64,000 nt of DNA from Planctomycetota bacterium (GTDB lineage: Bacteria > Planctomycetota > UBA1135 > GCA-002686595). The notes beneath the pieces are model-generated. The model worked only from the letters and a program-made list of their open reading frames with translations. It did not search any database and had not been told where the DNA came from. Position numbers and translations under genes: made by a program. The DNA is taken from positions 62,001 to 126,000 of the forward strand of contig JAJDEU010000052.1 of NCBI GenBank assembly GCA_029259635.1, written 5' to 3'. Position 1 is the stretch's first letter, and the number at the start of each line of letters is the position of its first letter. Shown in pieces: positions 1 to 9,118 of the stretch.

Positions 1-690
1 CTCGACCCGATCCAGCGCATGAGCGTTCGCAAACTGATCAGCGAGCTGGCGGTGGAACACACGGTCCTCGTGTCCTCGCACATCCTGCCCGAGATCGAAG
101 CGGTCTGCCGCCGCGTCATCATTCTGCACAAGGGTCGCATGGCCGCGAGCGGAACGCCGGAAGAGCTGATGCGCGAGTTCAAGCGCGAGAGCGCCGTCAC
201 GCTCGAAGCCTTCATGCCCGATCCCACCGATGCGGCGCGATTGCTGGCGACACTCCCCGGGGTGGAGCGCGTCGATCAAGGCGAACGGCTCGGCATTCAC
301 ACCGCGTTCAAGGTTCACTGCGATGAGGACCTGCGCGAGGACGTCGGTGCGCTGGCGGCCGCGAAGGGCTGGGCGATTCGCGAGCTCTCTTTCGAGAAGC
401 CGAGCCTCGAGCGCATCTTCGCTCGCATTGCCTTCGAAGTGGACTCGCCGGAAGAGACGGCGCCGGCCGACGCGCCGACGACCGGCGCCCCGATGGCGAG
501 CACGCCGATTCTGTCCGAGCTGCCGATCGCGGGCAGCGCGGCTCCGGTCGAGCTGAACGTCATGACCGAGCCGACAGCGCCGACAGCGCCGACCGAGCCG
601 ACCAAGATCGTCTACAACCTGAACCCCTTTGATCAGGGGCGCGACCGCGACCTCGGAAAGCCCAAATCCACCGGAGGGGATGACGCGTGA
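1..690 (+). CDS. ABC transporter ATP-binding protein, GldA-like (5' end outside window)
   Basis: The frame is open from base 1, so the gene begins upstream; the Walker A motif is not in the window. What is visible starts at the D-loop (LDPIQR) just after Walker B. It continues through the switch histidine (SSHILPEIE) and the usual C-terminal helix of GldA/CcmA-type ATPases. The protein would energise the permease encoded next. An unusual tail follows residue ~145, rich in Ala, Pro and Thr, with short TAPTEPT-like repeats before a charged end. The stop codon overlaps the next start by 4 bp. The family assignment is firm; the substrate is unknown. GldA proteins are named from Bacteroidota gliding, but homologous clusters are common in non-gliding bacteria. 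Confidence 0.85.
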   Translation, partial: LDPIQRMSVRKLISELAVEHTVLVSSHILPEIEAVCRRVIILHKGRMAASGTPEELMREFKRESAVTLEAFMPDPTDAARLLATLPGVERVDQGERLGIHTAFKVHCDEDLREDVGALAAAKGWAIRELSFEKPSLERIFARIAFEVDSPEETAPADAPTTGAPMASTPILSELPIAGSAAPVELNVMTEPTAPTAPTEPTKIVYNLNPFDQGRDRDLGKPKSTGGDDA

Positions 691-1433
691 GAGGCGTTCG
701 GATTGTCTTTCGCCGCGAGATGGCCGGCTTGTTCCTAACACCGCTGGGCTGGGTGCTGTTCCTCCTGGCGCTGGTCGTGAACGGCCTGTACTTCTCAACC
801 TATGTCCAGGTAACCGGCGGCGACATCGGAGCCTCGCTCTCGCTCGCATTGGGCGGCGGCTATCCGTTTTGGGTCATCATGGTCTTGTTCCCGCCGCTGC
901 TCACCATGCGCATGATCAGCGAAGAGGCGCGCAGCGGCATGCTCGAGTTCTTGCTCACGGCGCCCATTCGCGACGTGTCGGTGATCGTCGGCAAAGCCCT
1001 CGCCGCCACCAGCTTCCTCGCGCTCTTGATGTCGACGAATCTCATCTACGCCCTGATCTGCCAGGGGCTCGGCGCGACGCTGGACTGGGGACACATCGCG
1101 ACCGCTCTGTTCGGAACGGTGCTGGTCTCCGCGCTCTTCTGCTCGATCGGCTTGGTTGCGAGCACGCTCACCAATACGCCGTTGATCGCCGCCTTCCTCG
1201 GCGTCTTCGTGAACGTGGTGATGCTCTCGATGCGGTATCTGGAGGGCGTGCTGAAAGGATTCGACCCGTTGGTGCGTGAGAGCATTATGCGCAAGGTCGA
1301 TGTGCTCGGTCACTTTCAGGGATCGTTCGTGCGCGGAGCCCTCGATAGCGCCGACATCGTGTTCTTCCTCGGGTGGAGCGGCGTGTTCTTGTTCTTGGCA
1401 ACGCGACTCTTGGAAGCGAGGCGCTGGTGGTAG
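687..1433 (+). CDS. ABC-2 family transporter permease, GldF-like
   Basis: This 248-residue integral membrane protein has about six hydrophobic segments. The stretch TMRMISEEARSGMLEFLL between membrane segments 2 and 3 is typical of GldF and related ABC-2 permeases. The GTG start lies inside the upstream stop codon (GTGA, 4-bp overlap), so translation is probably coupled to the ATPase. It would form the membrane channel of the exporter with that ATPase and the GldG-like protein downstream. The substrate cannot be deduced from sequence. Confidence 0.85.
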   Translation: MRGVRIVFRREMAGLFLTPLGWVLFLLALVVNGLYFSTYVQVTGGDIGASLSLALGGGYPFWVIMVLFPPLLTMRMISEEARSGMLEFLLTAPIRDVSVIVGKALAATSFLALLMSTNLIYALICQGLGATLDWGHIATALFGTVLVSALFCSIGLVASTLTNTPLIAAFLGVFVNVVMLSMRYLEGVLKGFDPLVRESIMRKVDVLGHFQGSFVRGALDSADIVFFLGWSGVFLFLATRLLEARRWW

Positions 1434-3001
1434 ACGAATCGAAAACGGGTGGAACCGGCAAGTGGACTCGGTTCGGTTTCGGTCTGCAGGTCTTGGCCGC
1501 GCTCGCCCTGGCGATCGGCGCCTGTCTCTTGGTCGTTCACCTCTCGGAGTGGAGGCGTGCTCGTTGGAGAGCGGACTTCACCGCCAGCGGTACCAACACG
1601 CTCGACCCGCAGACCATGGCGATCCTGGAAGGGCTCCACGAGCGCGTTAAAGTCGACATCTTTTTTCGCGCTGCGTCGACCGACCACATGCGCGTGGCGA
1701 CCGATCAGGCACAGACGCGCATGAACGAGCTCTTGTTCGTCGCGAAGAACCTGCTTCCGGAAAAGCTCGAACTCGAGGCTCACAATCTGCTCGACTTGGC
1801 CGCTGCCGAGAAGCGCATGCAGGAGCTGAGCCTGAAAGAGGTGCAGACGGTGGTCTTGAGCCTGGGCGACCGGCGCGAGGTCATGCGGCTCTACAGCGAC
1901 ATCGCGGAGTTCGACTACGGAAGTGAGAATCCGCGCAGCCCCCGACCGGCGACGATGCACAAGTTCCGAGGGGAGGAGGCCTTTGCCGAAGCGCTCAAAA
2001 AAGTCTCTTCCGGAGACTCGCCTCGAATATACTTCTCGGCAGGGCACGGCGAAGCGAACCCGACGGGCTCGGAAGGTCGCGACCTCGGGCTCCTGACCAC
2101 GGAACTCGAGCGCCAGGGATTTGTGGTGGGGACTTGGGAAGGCGAGGCCGACGGGCCGGTTCCGGCGGACTGTGACCTGCTTGCGATCATCGGCCCCGAG
2201 CAGCCCTTCTCGGATCGCGAACGCGAGTATCTCGAGACTTGGGTCGACGCTGGCGGTCGCTTGTTCGGTGCGACGGAGACGCGCTTCGGTGAGGAGCCCG
2301 GCTCGGTGGCTTCGATGCTTCGGCGCTACGGCATGCTGCTCAAGCGCGGGTTGGTATGCATGCCCGTTCTGGACTACCTGGGCAACCAGACCGAAGGTCT
2401 CGTGGAGTGCACCGACTTCCGTGTCAACGAGCGGCACATGAACGCGACTCACGAGGTGACCGAGTCACTCGTGGAGCGCCACCGCAAGCTGCGCTTCGCC
2501 TACGCGCGCGCCTTCGACTACGGCGGTCCACCCGAAGGTGGATTGCTCTTGGAGCTCGTCAGCTCACCGGCCGAATCGTGGCTCGACCTACCGGACTCGA
2601 ACTTCGACCTCGACTTCGTGCTCGACAATAATCGCGAGGCGACCGGGCGCTTTCGCCTCGCCATGCTCTCGACCTTTCCGGTCCAGCCGCTGCCGGGCGA
2701 AACCGCCGCTCCGCTGGATGCCGACGGCCTGGCTCGAGAGGCGCGCGTGATCGGAGTGTCGAGCCCCTTCTTTCTGGCGAACAGTACTTTTACTACGAAC
2801 CGCGACTTCATCCTCAACGCCTTCAACTGGCTGGCCGAACGCGATTTCCGCGTCGGAGTAGCCTCGCGTGACCCCGAGCGTTCTCTGATCGATCTGAAAC
2901 AGGGCAACGACTTCGCGCTGCTCTTCCACAGCAGCCTCTGGGGGTTGCCGGCGATCTTTGGCTTGCTCGGCTTCGCGACATTCTTGCGGCGAAGGAGGTA
3001 G
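1427..3001 (+). CDS. GldG-like ABC transporter auxiliary protein
   Basis: The 524-residue protein has one N-terminal membrane helix (about residues 14-35) and a C-terminal membrane helix ending in a basic tail (FLRRRR). Just after the first helix comes a DFTASGTNTLDPQT segment followed by VKVDIFF. This is the hallmark start of the GldG/ABC-transporter auxiliary domain. Most of the protein should be extracytoplasmic. I chose the GTG at 1427, which overlaps the permease stop by 7 bp, because an upstream start would add residues encoded inside the permease gene. It belongs to the same operon as its neighbours. Confidence 0.82.
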   Translation: MVDESKTGGTGKWTRFGFGLQVLAALALAIGACLLVVHLSEWRRARWRADFTASGTNTLDPQTMAILEGLHERVKVDIFFRAASTDHMRVATDQAQTRMNELLFVAKNLLPEKLELEAHNLLDLAAAEKRMQELSLKEVQTVVLSLGDRREVMRLYSDIAEFDYGSENPRSPRPATMHKFRGEEAFAEALKKVSSGDSPRIYFSAGHGEANPTGSEGRDLGLLTTELERQGFVVGTWEGEADGPVPADCDLLAIIGPEQPFSDREREYLETWVDAGGRLFGATETRFGEEPGSVASMLRRYGMLLKRGLVCMPVLDYLGNQTEGLVECTDFRVNERHMNATHEVTESLVERHRKLRFAYARAFDYGGPPEGGLLLELVSSPAESWLDLPDSNFDLDFVLDNNREATGRFRLAMLSTFPVQPLPGETAAPLDADGLAREARVIGVSSPFFLANSTFTTNRDFILNAFNWLAERDFRVGVASRDPERSLIDLKQGNDFALLFHSSLWGLPAIFGLLGFATFLRRRR

Positions 3002-3004
3002 CGC

Positions 3005-4810
3005 GTGCAGGGCAAGACGATAATCCTACTGCTGATTCTGGTGGGGGGCCTCGGCGCTCTGGTGTGGATGCAGCAGGACGAAGCCGCGGCGGATCCCGAT
3101 GGATTTATAGATTTCCCGGTGTTCGACGGCATCGCCACCGATGACATTCAGTCGATTCAAATCGAGCAAATCGAACGGTTTTGGAATCTCCGGCTCGAGT
3201 GTGACGCGCGCGGCGACTGGTATATGAGCGATCCGATCGCCTACCGCGCCGACCAGGGCAGAGTCTCGCTCCTGTTGGATCAGATTCGACAGTTGCGCGG
3301 TATCGAAGTCGTCGAGGTGTCCGACCCGAAGGGCATCGGTTTCGACCCGCCGCGCGCCGTCATCACGGTTACCGAACGAGCGCCGACCGGAGGCGAGGGG
3401 AGAGACAGCGCGCAGAGCGCGAGTCGCAGTGCTCGATCGGTGACCGTCGAAATTGGTGGCATCGATCTGGATGGCACCACTCTGTACGTGCGCACAGGCG
3501 GGCGGATTTTGCGCACGCTGCGCAACCTTCATAACTCGATCGCTGGCAGCGACCAGGACTTTCGCAGTCGACGCCTGACGGAAGTCTCGCCACTCGAGCG
3601 CGGGATCGAAATCAAGCGAACCGGGCGCTTTGCGGAAGCGGGCGAGGACCTCTCTTTCGAGGCTCTGGCCGAGAGCTCGCGCTGGTTCGCCACCGCGCCC
3701 GCCCGCGTCTCGCTCGACCCCGCAGCGATGCACTTGCTCCAGCAGCAAATACTGGGGACGCACATCACCGGATTTGCCGACGACAATCCGACCGATCTGT
3801 CGCTGTACGGCCTCGAAGATCCACGGCTTCGAATTGAAGTGGGAACCGCTCGCGGCAATCGGATCAAGCTTCGCTTTGGGCAGTCAGTGGACTATCCGGA
3901 CACGTGGTTCGCGATGCGCGCGGGTCACCCATTCGTCTGGAAGATCAATGCCGGCGATGTGGCCTTCTTTGCGACGCCTTTCGAAGAGTTCTACGACTAT
4001 GCAATCTACCGCGCCAATCGATCGCAGATTCAATCGATCGAGCTCGAGGCGGAGGGACAAGCGCTGCGAATCTTTCGTGCGGGTCTCGATTGGTACGTGA
4101 CCGAGGCGCTCGGAATCGACGACGCCGAGCTGCGCCCGGACCAATACACAGCCGCTGACGGGGGAAAGGTCGAAGACTTGCTCGCCGCGCTCGAACACGA
4201 GGAGCTGGCCGTCTTCCTGGAAAAGGGGACAGACTTCATTCCCAGCGACGATTGGCAGCGCATCGAGATTCTCACGACCGATGGACGAGTTCTCGGCGGC
4301 GAGATCGGCGCGCTCCACACGGTGGCCGGGAGCGAAGAGGGCCGCATGTTTTTAAGGCGGGATGATGAGCTCGTGTCGATCCTCTCGGAGGAGCTGGCCA
4401 GCCGGCTGCGCGTCGGATGGGATGACCTTCGTTCTCCCGTGATTCACAGCTTGGTCGAGCGGGAACAGCGCAGCATTCGACTCGCGCGTGGCGCTGAAGA
4501 GCTGCTCTACACGCTCGACCTCAAGGCCAACGCTTGGCAAGTGGAGGGGACCCACCTCGAGTCCGCCGCATTCTCCGGCGTCGTCGATCGGTTGCTCTCG
4601 ATGCGGGTTCGCCGCTGGCTCAAGCCCACCGAGATTCCCTCGAACACCCAAGACGCGATTTCGGTCGGGATCCAGGGAACCGTCGGCGGATGGATCCGCG
4701 TGCGGGTGCTCCGATCTTCTGATGGCCAAGAGTTTTGCGAGAAGGACGGCTTGTGGGGCGAGATCCGTCCTGGACTCGTCGACCCGATCGCGGAACTATT
4801 CGGCCAGTAG
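3005..4810 (+). CDS. DUF4340 domain-containing protein
   Basis: The 601-residue protein begins with a single membrane helix (about residues 5-22) followed by a large, mostly beta-rich extracytoplasmic part. It matches the style and position of DUF4340 proteins, which regularly follow GldG-like genes. A perfect AAGGAGG ribosome binding site at 2992-2998, overlapping the end of the previous gene, sits six bases before the GTG start. A role as partner of the ABC exporter is inferred from context only; no catalytic motif is visible. The operon appears to end here. Confidence 0.75.
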   Translation: MQGKTIILLLILVGGLGALVWMQQDEAAADPDGFIDFPVFDGIATDDIQSIQIEQIERFWNLRLECDARGDWYMSDPIAYRADQGRVSLLLDQIRQLRGIEVVEVSDPKGIGFDPPRAVITVTERAPTGGEGRDSAQSASRSARSVTVEIGGIDLDGTTLYVRTGGRILRTLRNLHNSIAGSDQDFRSRRLTEVSPLERGIEIKRTGRFAEAGEDLSFEALAESSRWFATAPARVSLDPAAMHLLQQQILGTHITGFADDNPTDLSLYGLEDPRLRIEVGTARGNRIKLRFGQSVDYPDTWFAMRAGHPFVWKINAGDVAFFATPFEEFYDYAIYRANRSQIQSIELEAEGQALRIFRAGLDWYVTEALGIDDAELRPDQYTAADGGKVEDLLAALEHEELAVFLEKGTDFIPSDDWQRIEILTTDGRVLGGEIGALHTVAGSEEGRMFLRRDDELVSILSEELASRLRVGWDDLRSPVIHSLVEREQRSIRLARGAEELLYTLDLKANAWQVEGTHLESAAFSGVVDRLLSMRVRRWLKPTEIPSNTQDAISVGIQGTVGGWIRVRVLRSSDGQEFCEKDGLWGEIRPGLVDPIAELFGQ

Positions 4811-4847
4811 CGGCCGCTCGACAGGCTCCGATCGCGATCGGGGGTGC

Positions 4848-4876
4848 TTGTGCGGGCGTATTGGGGGGGCTAGACT
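4848..4876 (+). promoter_or_regulatory. candidate sigma-70-type promoter of mrfAB, with palindrome over the -10
   Basis: TTGTGC (4848-4853) and TAGACT (4871-4876) are separated by exactly 17 bases. They stand 25 bases before the mrfA start. The -10 lies inside a perfect 15-bp palindrome at 4868-4882 (7-bp arms, GGCTAGA/TCTAGCC), a possible operator. A second perfect palindrome, CCGATCGCGATCGG, is at 4828-4841. The hexamers are only partial matches to consensus. Confidence 0.38.
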
Positions 4877-4900
4877 CTAGCCTAACAGGAACCGAACATC

Positions 4901-7498
4901 ATGAAGCCACCACCCGCCCCGAACTCTGAACCGCGCCCGGTCGAGACCAAGGAGAATTCGGAGTCGAAGCCGACGCTTCAGAGCCCGGCGACCCGGCTGG
5001 CCGAGCGTCCCGCAAGGCGGGGCAAGACCGGAGGAGCGCGGGGGGAAGTGAAGGGCATCCTCGCGGCGCTCAAGAGAGATCCCGAGCTGCGCGATCGCTT
5101 CGTTCACTGGGAACGCATTCCGCCGCGAGAGGGAATTCGCGGAAGCTTTCCCGATCGATTGGATCCGCGCTTGGTCGAGCTGTATCGGTCGCGCGGCTTA
5201 GCCGAACTTCACTCGCACCAGACGGAAGCGATCGAAGCAGCGCTCGACGGCAAGGATGTCTTGGTCTGTACCCCGACCGCGTCGGGCAAGACTCTGGCCT
5301 ACACCGTTCCCGTTCTTCAGTCCCTGCTCGAGAGCCGAGGCCGCGCGCGCGCGATTTGGATGTTTCCCACCAAAGCGCTCTCGCAGGACCAGTCGAAAGC
5401 GCTCAACTCGATCATCGCGGAGCTCGGTGAGGACTGGCACTCGTTCACCTACGACGGCGACACGCCGCCTTCGGTTCGCAGCACATTGCGCGAGCGCGGG
5501 CACGTGATCTTGACCAATCCGTGGATGTTGCATCAGGGCATTTTGCCGAACCACGCGAAGTGGGCGGATCTGTTCGCGGGACTTGAGTACATCGTGATCG
5601 ACGAGGTGCACACGCTCTCCGGCGTGCTGGGCTCCAACGTCGCGAATGTCTTGCGGCGACTGCTTCGCATCGCCAAACATTATGGCTCGAACCCGCGCTT
5701 TCTGCTCTCGTCCGCGACGCTGCGCGATCCGGCGGAGCACGGCGAGAAGCTGATCGGTCGGCCCGTGCACGTTGTTGACCGGGACGGCTCGCCGGCGGGA
5801 GAGCGCACGCTCGGGTTGTTCAATCCGCCCATGCTCGATCCGGTCGCGGGCCTCCGCGCCAATGCACTGGAAGAAGCGCGCGGACTCGCGCGCGTCGTGT
5901 GTGGCCCGCACCACCAGACGATCTTTTTCTGCAACCGGCGCACGTCGGTCGAGGTCCTGACGCTCTACCTCAAGGAGAACGCGACCAAGTACGGGCTGCA
6001 GCCGGAGGAGGTGCGCGGCTATCGCGGGGGGTATCTGCCGCTGCTCCGGCGCGAGATCGAAGACGGCCTGCGGAATGGCGAAGTGAAGGTGGTCGTGACG
6101 ACCAACGCGCTCGAGCTGGGGATCGACGTGGGGCGGCTCGATGTCGCCGTTCTGGTCGGTTATCCGGGCAGCCAAGCCTCGTTCTGGCAGCGGGCGGGAA
6201 GAGTCGGACGGCGCGGAAAGGAGAGCCTGGTGATCATGATCGCGCGCTCGGACCCGGTCGATCAGTACCTGGCGCAGAACCCGAGCTACCTCACCGAGAT
6301 GCCGCGCGAAGCGATTGGTATCGACCCGGACAATCTGGTGATTCTGTCCGAGGAACTTAAATGCGCGGCCTTCGAGCTGCCCTTCCGAATCGACCGCGGT
6401 GGGGACGCCGAGTCCGAAGAGCCGCGCGTCGAGGGCTTTGGTCCCTCACCTCACCTGGCGGGCATCCTCGACTACTTGGCCGACGAGCTCTCCTTCCTGC
6501 ACTTCAAGGATGATGCCTGGTACTGGACCGCAGACGCCTACCCCGCGCAGGACGTGACACTGACCGGCAGCGATCCCGACAACGTCGTCATTCTCGATGC
6601 GGAGACGAAGAAGGCGCTCGGCGAAATCGATCGCGAGGGTTCGATCACAGCGGTCCACGAGGGTGCGATCTATTTGGTCGAGGGCGACACCTGGAAGATC
6701 GAAAAGTTCGACTACCAGAATCGGCGTGCCTACGCGCGTCGGGTCGAGAGCGACTACTTCACGGACGCGCAGACCGACACGGAGGTGCGGGTGTTGCGGC
6801 TCGAAGAGCGCAAGGCGCGTTGGCGAGCGGATGCTCCGGAAGAGCTGGACCCCGGTGTGAGCGCTCGTGTCGCAGCGGACATTTTCGGGGGCAGTTTTGG
6901 CGATGAGGGCGCGTGCGAGGACTACTCCGCGTGGTGCGGTGAAGTGCATGTGACCATTGTCGCGACGCTCTATAAAAAAATTCGGTTCTACACGCGCGAG
7001 AATTTGGGTGCGGAAGATATTCGTCTGCCTCCCGAAGAGATCGATACCGAAGCTTTTGTGCTGACCCTGTCGGAAGAGACTGCCAGCGAGCTGTTCCTGC
7101 ACGCCGGCGATCGCGGTTCGGCCTGGCACGGATTGGGCGAGCTCTTGCGGCGTGTCGTGCCGCTCTACCTGCGCTGTCAGCCGGGCGACTTCGGTCTCTC
7201 GACGCAGATCAAGAGCGCACACTTCAAGCGGCCGGCGCTGTTTCTCTACGACCGCGTGCGCGGCGGGGTGGGGCTGGCGCGCGCGCTGTACGGCAATACC
7301 GAAGCGATCCTGACCGCCGCCCGCGATGTACTCGAGTCCTGCGAGTGCCGATCCGGCTGTCCGGCCTGCGTCGGTCCGGCGGCGGAGATCGGGCCGCTCT
7401 CGAAGGAGACGATCTTGGCGCTCCTGACTCACCTGCTCGTGGGCGAAGCGCTCGCGGACGCTTCGATTCCAGCTTTCACGAACGCGGACGAGCGGTGA
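4901..7498 (+). CDS. mrfA: MrfA (YprA)-type superfamily 2 DNA helicase with DUF1998 zinc region
   Basis: This 865-residue helicase shows PTASGKT (Walker A, Lys near residue 128), DEVH at 234-237, SSAT (motif III) and QRAGRVGRRG (motif VI). At the C-terminus Cys814, Cys816, Cys820 and Cys823 form the four-cysteine cluster of the DUF1998/MZB region. In Bacillus subtilis MrfA works with the exonuclease MrfB to remove mitomycin C adducts from DNA independently of UvrABC. The next gene here is the MrfB homologue and overlaps by 4 bp, which strongly supports this identity over Lhr or RecQ. The first ~60 residues are a low-complexity extension rich in Pro, Glu and Ser. The ATG is preceded by AGGA. 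Confidence 0.9.
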   Translation: MKPPPAPNSEPRPVETKENSESKPTLQSPATRLAERPARRGKTGGARGEVKGILAALKRDPELRDRFVHWERIPPREGIRGSFPDRLDPRLVELYRSRGLAELHSHQTEAIEAALDGKDVLVCTPTASGKTLAYTVPVLQSLLESRGRARAIWMFPTKALSQDQSKALNSIIAELGEDWHSFTYDGDTPPSVRSTLRERGHVILTNPWMLHQGILPNHAKWADLFAGLEYIVIDEVHTLSGVLGSNVANVLRRLLRIAKHYGSNPRFLLSSATLRDPAEHGEKLIGRPVHVVDRDGSPAGERTLGLFNPPMLDPVAGLRANALEEARGLARVVCGPHHQTIFFCNRRTSVEVLTLYLKENATKYGLQPEEVRGYRGGYLPLLRREIEDGLRNGEVKVVVTTNALELGIDVGRLDVAVLVGYPGSQASFWQRAGRVGRRGKESLVIMIARSDPVDQYLAQNPSYLTEMPREAIGIDPDNLVILSEELKCAAFELPFRIDRGGDAESEEPRVEGFGPSPHLAGILDYLADELSFLHFKDDAWYWTADAYPAQDVTLTGSDPDNVVILDAETKKALGEIDREGSITAVHEGAIYLVEGDTWKIEKFDYQNRRAYARRVESDYFTDAQTDTEVRVLRLEERKARWRADAPEELDPGVSARVAADIFGGSFGDEGACEDYSAWCGEVHVTIVATLYKKIRFYTRENLGAEDIRLPPEEIDTEAFVLTLSEETASELFLHAGDRGSAWHGLGELLRRVVPLYLRCQPGDFGLSTQIKSAHFKRPALFLYDRVRGGVGLARALYGNTEAILTAARDVLESCECRSGCPACVGPAAEIGPLSKETILALLTHLLVGEALADASIPAFTNADER

Positions 7499-8895
7499 GC
7501 GAGTTTCGCGATCGACTGCGGAGGCAGCGCGGCGATCCGGTCGGCGAATCGGCCGATGCTCCGGATGGCCGTGCAAAATCGTCAGCGTGGTTGCGGAAGC
7601 AACTCTCGGGATCCGGACGAGCTCGCCCGGACGCTACGAAGGAAACCCGGAGCGAGGCGGAGGTGGCCGCGCACGCGGCGGCGAAGACCGTCGGTGATCC
7701 GACGAACCTCGAGAGTGTCTTGACCGACCGAGGCGAGCTGTGTTTTCGCGAGCTCCGCTACTCGGAGGATCATCGACACGGCGACTGGCAGCTCTCCGAG
7801 ATCGACGCTGCGTCGGTCGAGACCCTCGAGCTGCTCGCGCGCGATCCGCAGTGTGCGGGCATCGATCTGCGCCGCGCGGTTTACCTGGATATCGAGACGA
7901 CCGGCCTCTCGGGAGGCGCAGGCACGATTGCCTTTATGGTCGCGCTCGGCAGCTTCGAGGGAGGCGAGTTTCGGCTGTGGCAGGGCTTCTTGCGCTCTCC
8001 GGCAGAAGAGGCCGCGATGCTCCTGGAAGTCGCGCTTCGAGTCGCCGATGCGGATAGCGTCGTCTCGTTCTTCGGCAAGTCCTTCGACCGCCATCGGCTC
8101 GAGGACAAGATGAAGCTCTTTGGCATCGAGCCGCCCTTCGAGAACAAACCCCATCTCGATTTGTATTGGCCGCTGCAGCGCCTGTACGGACGCGGATTCG
8201 GAAACGGTCGCCTGAGCACCATGGAGACCCGGCTGACGGGAGTCGAGCGACTGGACGACTTGCCGGGCAGCTTTGCTCCCGAAGCCTGGTTCGACTATCT
8301 GGGTGGTCGCGGCCACCGACTCGAGGATGTCTTTCGTCACAATCGCGACGACGTTCTGAGTCTGGTTGTGCTCGCCGCTCATGCTGGCCGCTCGATGGCC
8401 GGAGCGCGAGCGGATGATCGGCCGCTCAGCGGGCCCGCCGGAATGCGGGCGGCTGGACTCGGCCGCTTGTTCTCGGCGAATCGAGAGTTCGAGACCGCCT
8501 TGGAGTGGTGCGACCGGGCGCTTCGGCTCGGTTCGGTTCCGAAGGAGGGTGAGCTGCGGCTCTCACGGACCGAGCTGCTCACTCGTCTCGGACAGAAGGA
8601 GGCCGCGCTGACCGAGCTAAAGGCCTTGGTGAATCTATCCACCGCTGGGAGCTCTGCGGCGGAGGTCTCCGCCGAGGTCTCCGCGCGGGCGGCGATCGCC
8701 GCGGCGAAGCTCTTGGAGCACCACTCTCGCGAACCGACCGCGGCGCTTGAGTATTGCCAGCGTGGTCGGGAGCTGGCGCTCGGTCGGTTGACGGGCAAGC
8801 TTCGTGCGCGAGTCCTAAACGGCCTGGATCGCCGCGAAGAGAGGTTGCGGGGGAAGCTGCCCGGCGCAAAGGCCGCTGAGGAATCGGCGAGCTAG
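7495..8895 (+). CDS. mrfB: MrfB (YprB)-type DEDDh exonuclease with TPR-like tail
   Basis: The N-terminal third ends in a ribonuclease-H-like domain with DIETTG (Asp132, Glu134). The domain closes with HNRDD (His282, Asp285/286), the expected end of a DEDD-type 3'-5' exonuclease. After it come helical repeats of TPR character (for example residues ~315-430). The GTG start overlaps the mrfA stop (GTGA), so the two proteins should be made together. A longer frame upstream lies inside mrfA and was not used. In B. subtilis the MrfB metal-binding residues and its pairing with MrfA are needed for mitomycin repair; that role here is inferred from homology. Confidence 0.87.
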   Translation: MSEFRDRLRRQRGDPVGESADAPDGRAKSSAWLRKQLSGSGRARPDATKETRSEAEVAAHAAAKTVGDPTNLESVLTDRGELCFRELRYSEDHRHGDWQLSEIDAASVETLELLARDPQCAGIDLRRAVYLDIETTGLSGGAGTIAFMVALGSFEGGEFRLWQGFLRSPAEEAAMLLEVALRVADADSVVSFFGKSFDRHRLEDKMKLFGIEPPFENKPHLDLYWPLQRLYGRGFGNGRLSTMETRLTGVERLDDLPGSFAPEAWFDYLGGRGHRLEDVFRHNRDDVLSLVVLAAHAGRSMAGARADDRPLSGPAGMRAAGLGRLFSANREFETALEWCDRALRLGSVPKEGELRLSRTELLTRLGQKEAALTELKALVNLSTAGSSAAEVSAEVSARAAIAAAKLLEHHSREPTAALEYCQRGRELALGRLTGKLRARVLNGLDRREERLRGKLPGAKAAEESAS

Positions 8896-8965
8896 TTCGG
8901 TGGGACAGGGCGAGAGCGAAACTCCGCGTCTCTCCGGTCATCACATTCCCAATACATAGCTGGCT

Positions 8966-9022
8966 GGACTCCTCGAATCTCGGAACTTCGTCGGAGTCCG
9001 CCGAATCCGCTCGCATTTTTTG
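8966..9022 (+). terminator. possible terminator after mrfAB
   Basis: GGACTCC (8966-8972) pairs with GGAGTCC (8993-8999), with a nested CGAA/TTCG pairing in the loop. A run of six T residues follows about 18 bases later (9017-9022). The gap between stem and T-run is long for an intrinsic terminator. Confidence 0.3.
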
Positions 9023-9118
9023 GCACTAGGTCGGAAACTCAAAGCGCACCCTGTTTCGTTGATTCCAGCTCCATCGAGCCTCTTCCGAGGCCTCGATTTC
9101 CACCGCCGCCGGTTCAAG

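Noticed and set aside
545..602. Short Pro/Thr/Ala repeat as a separate genetic element
   Set aside because: It is in frame inside the ABC ATPase gene and is simply a low-complexity protein tail.
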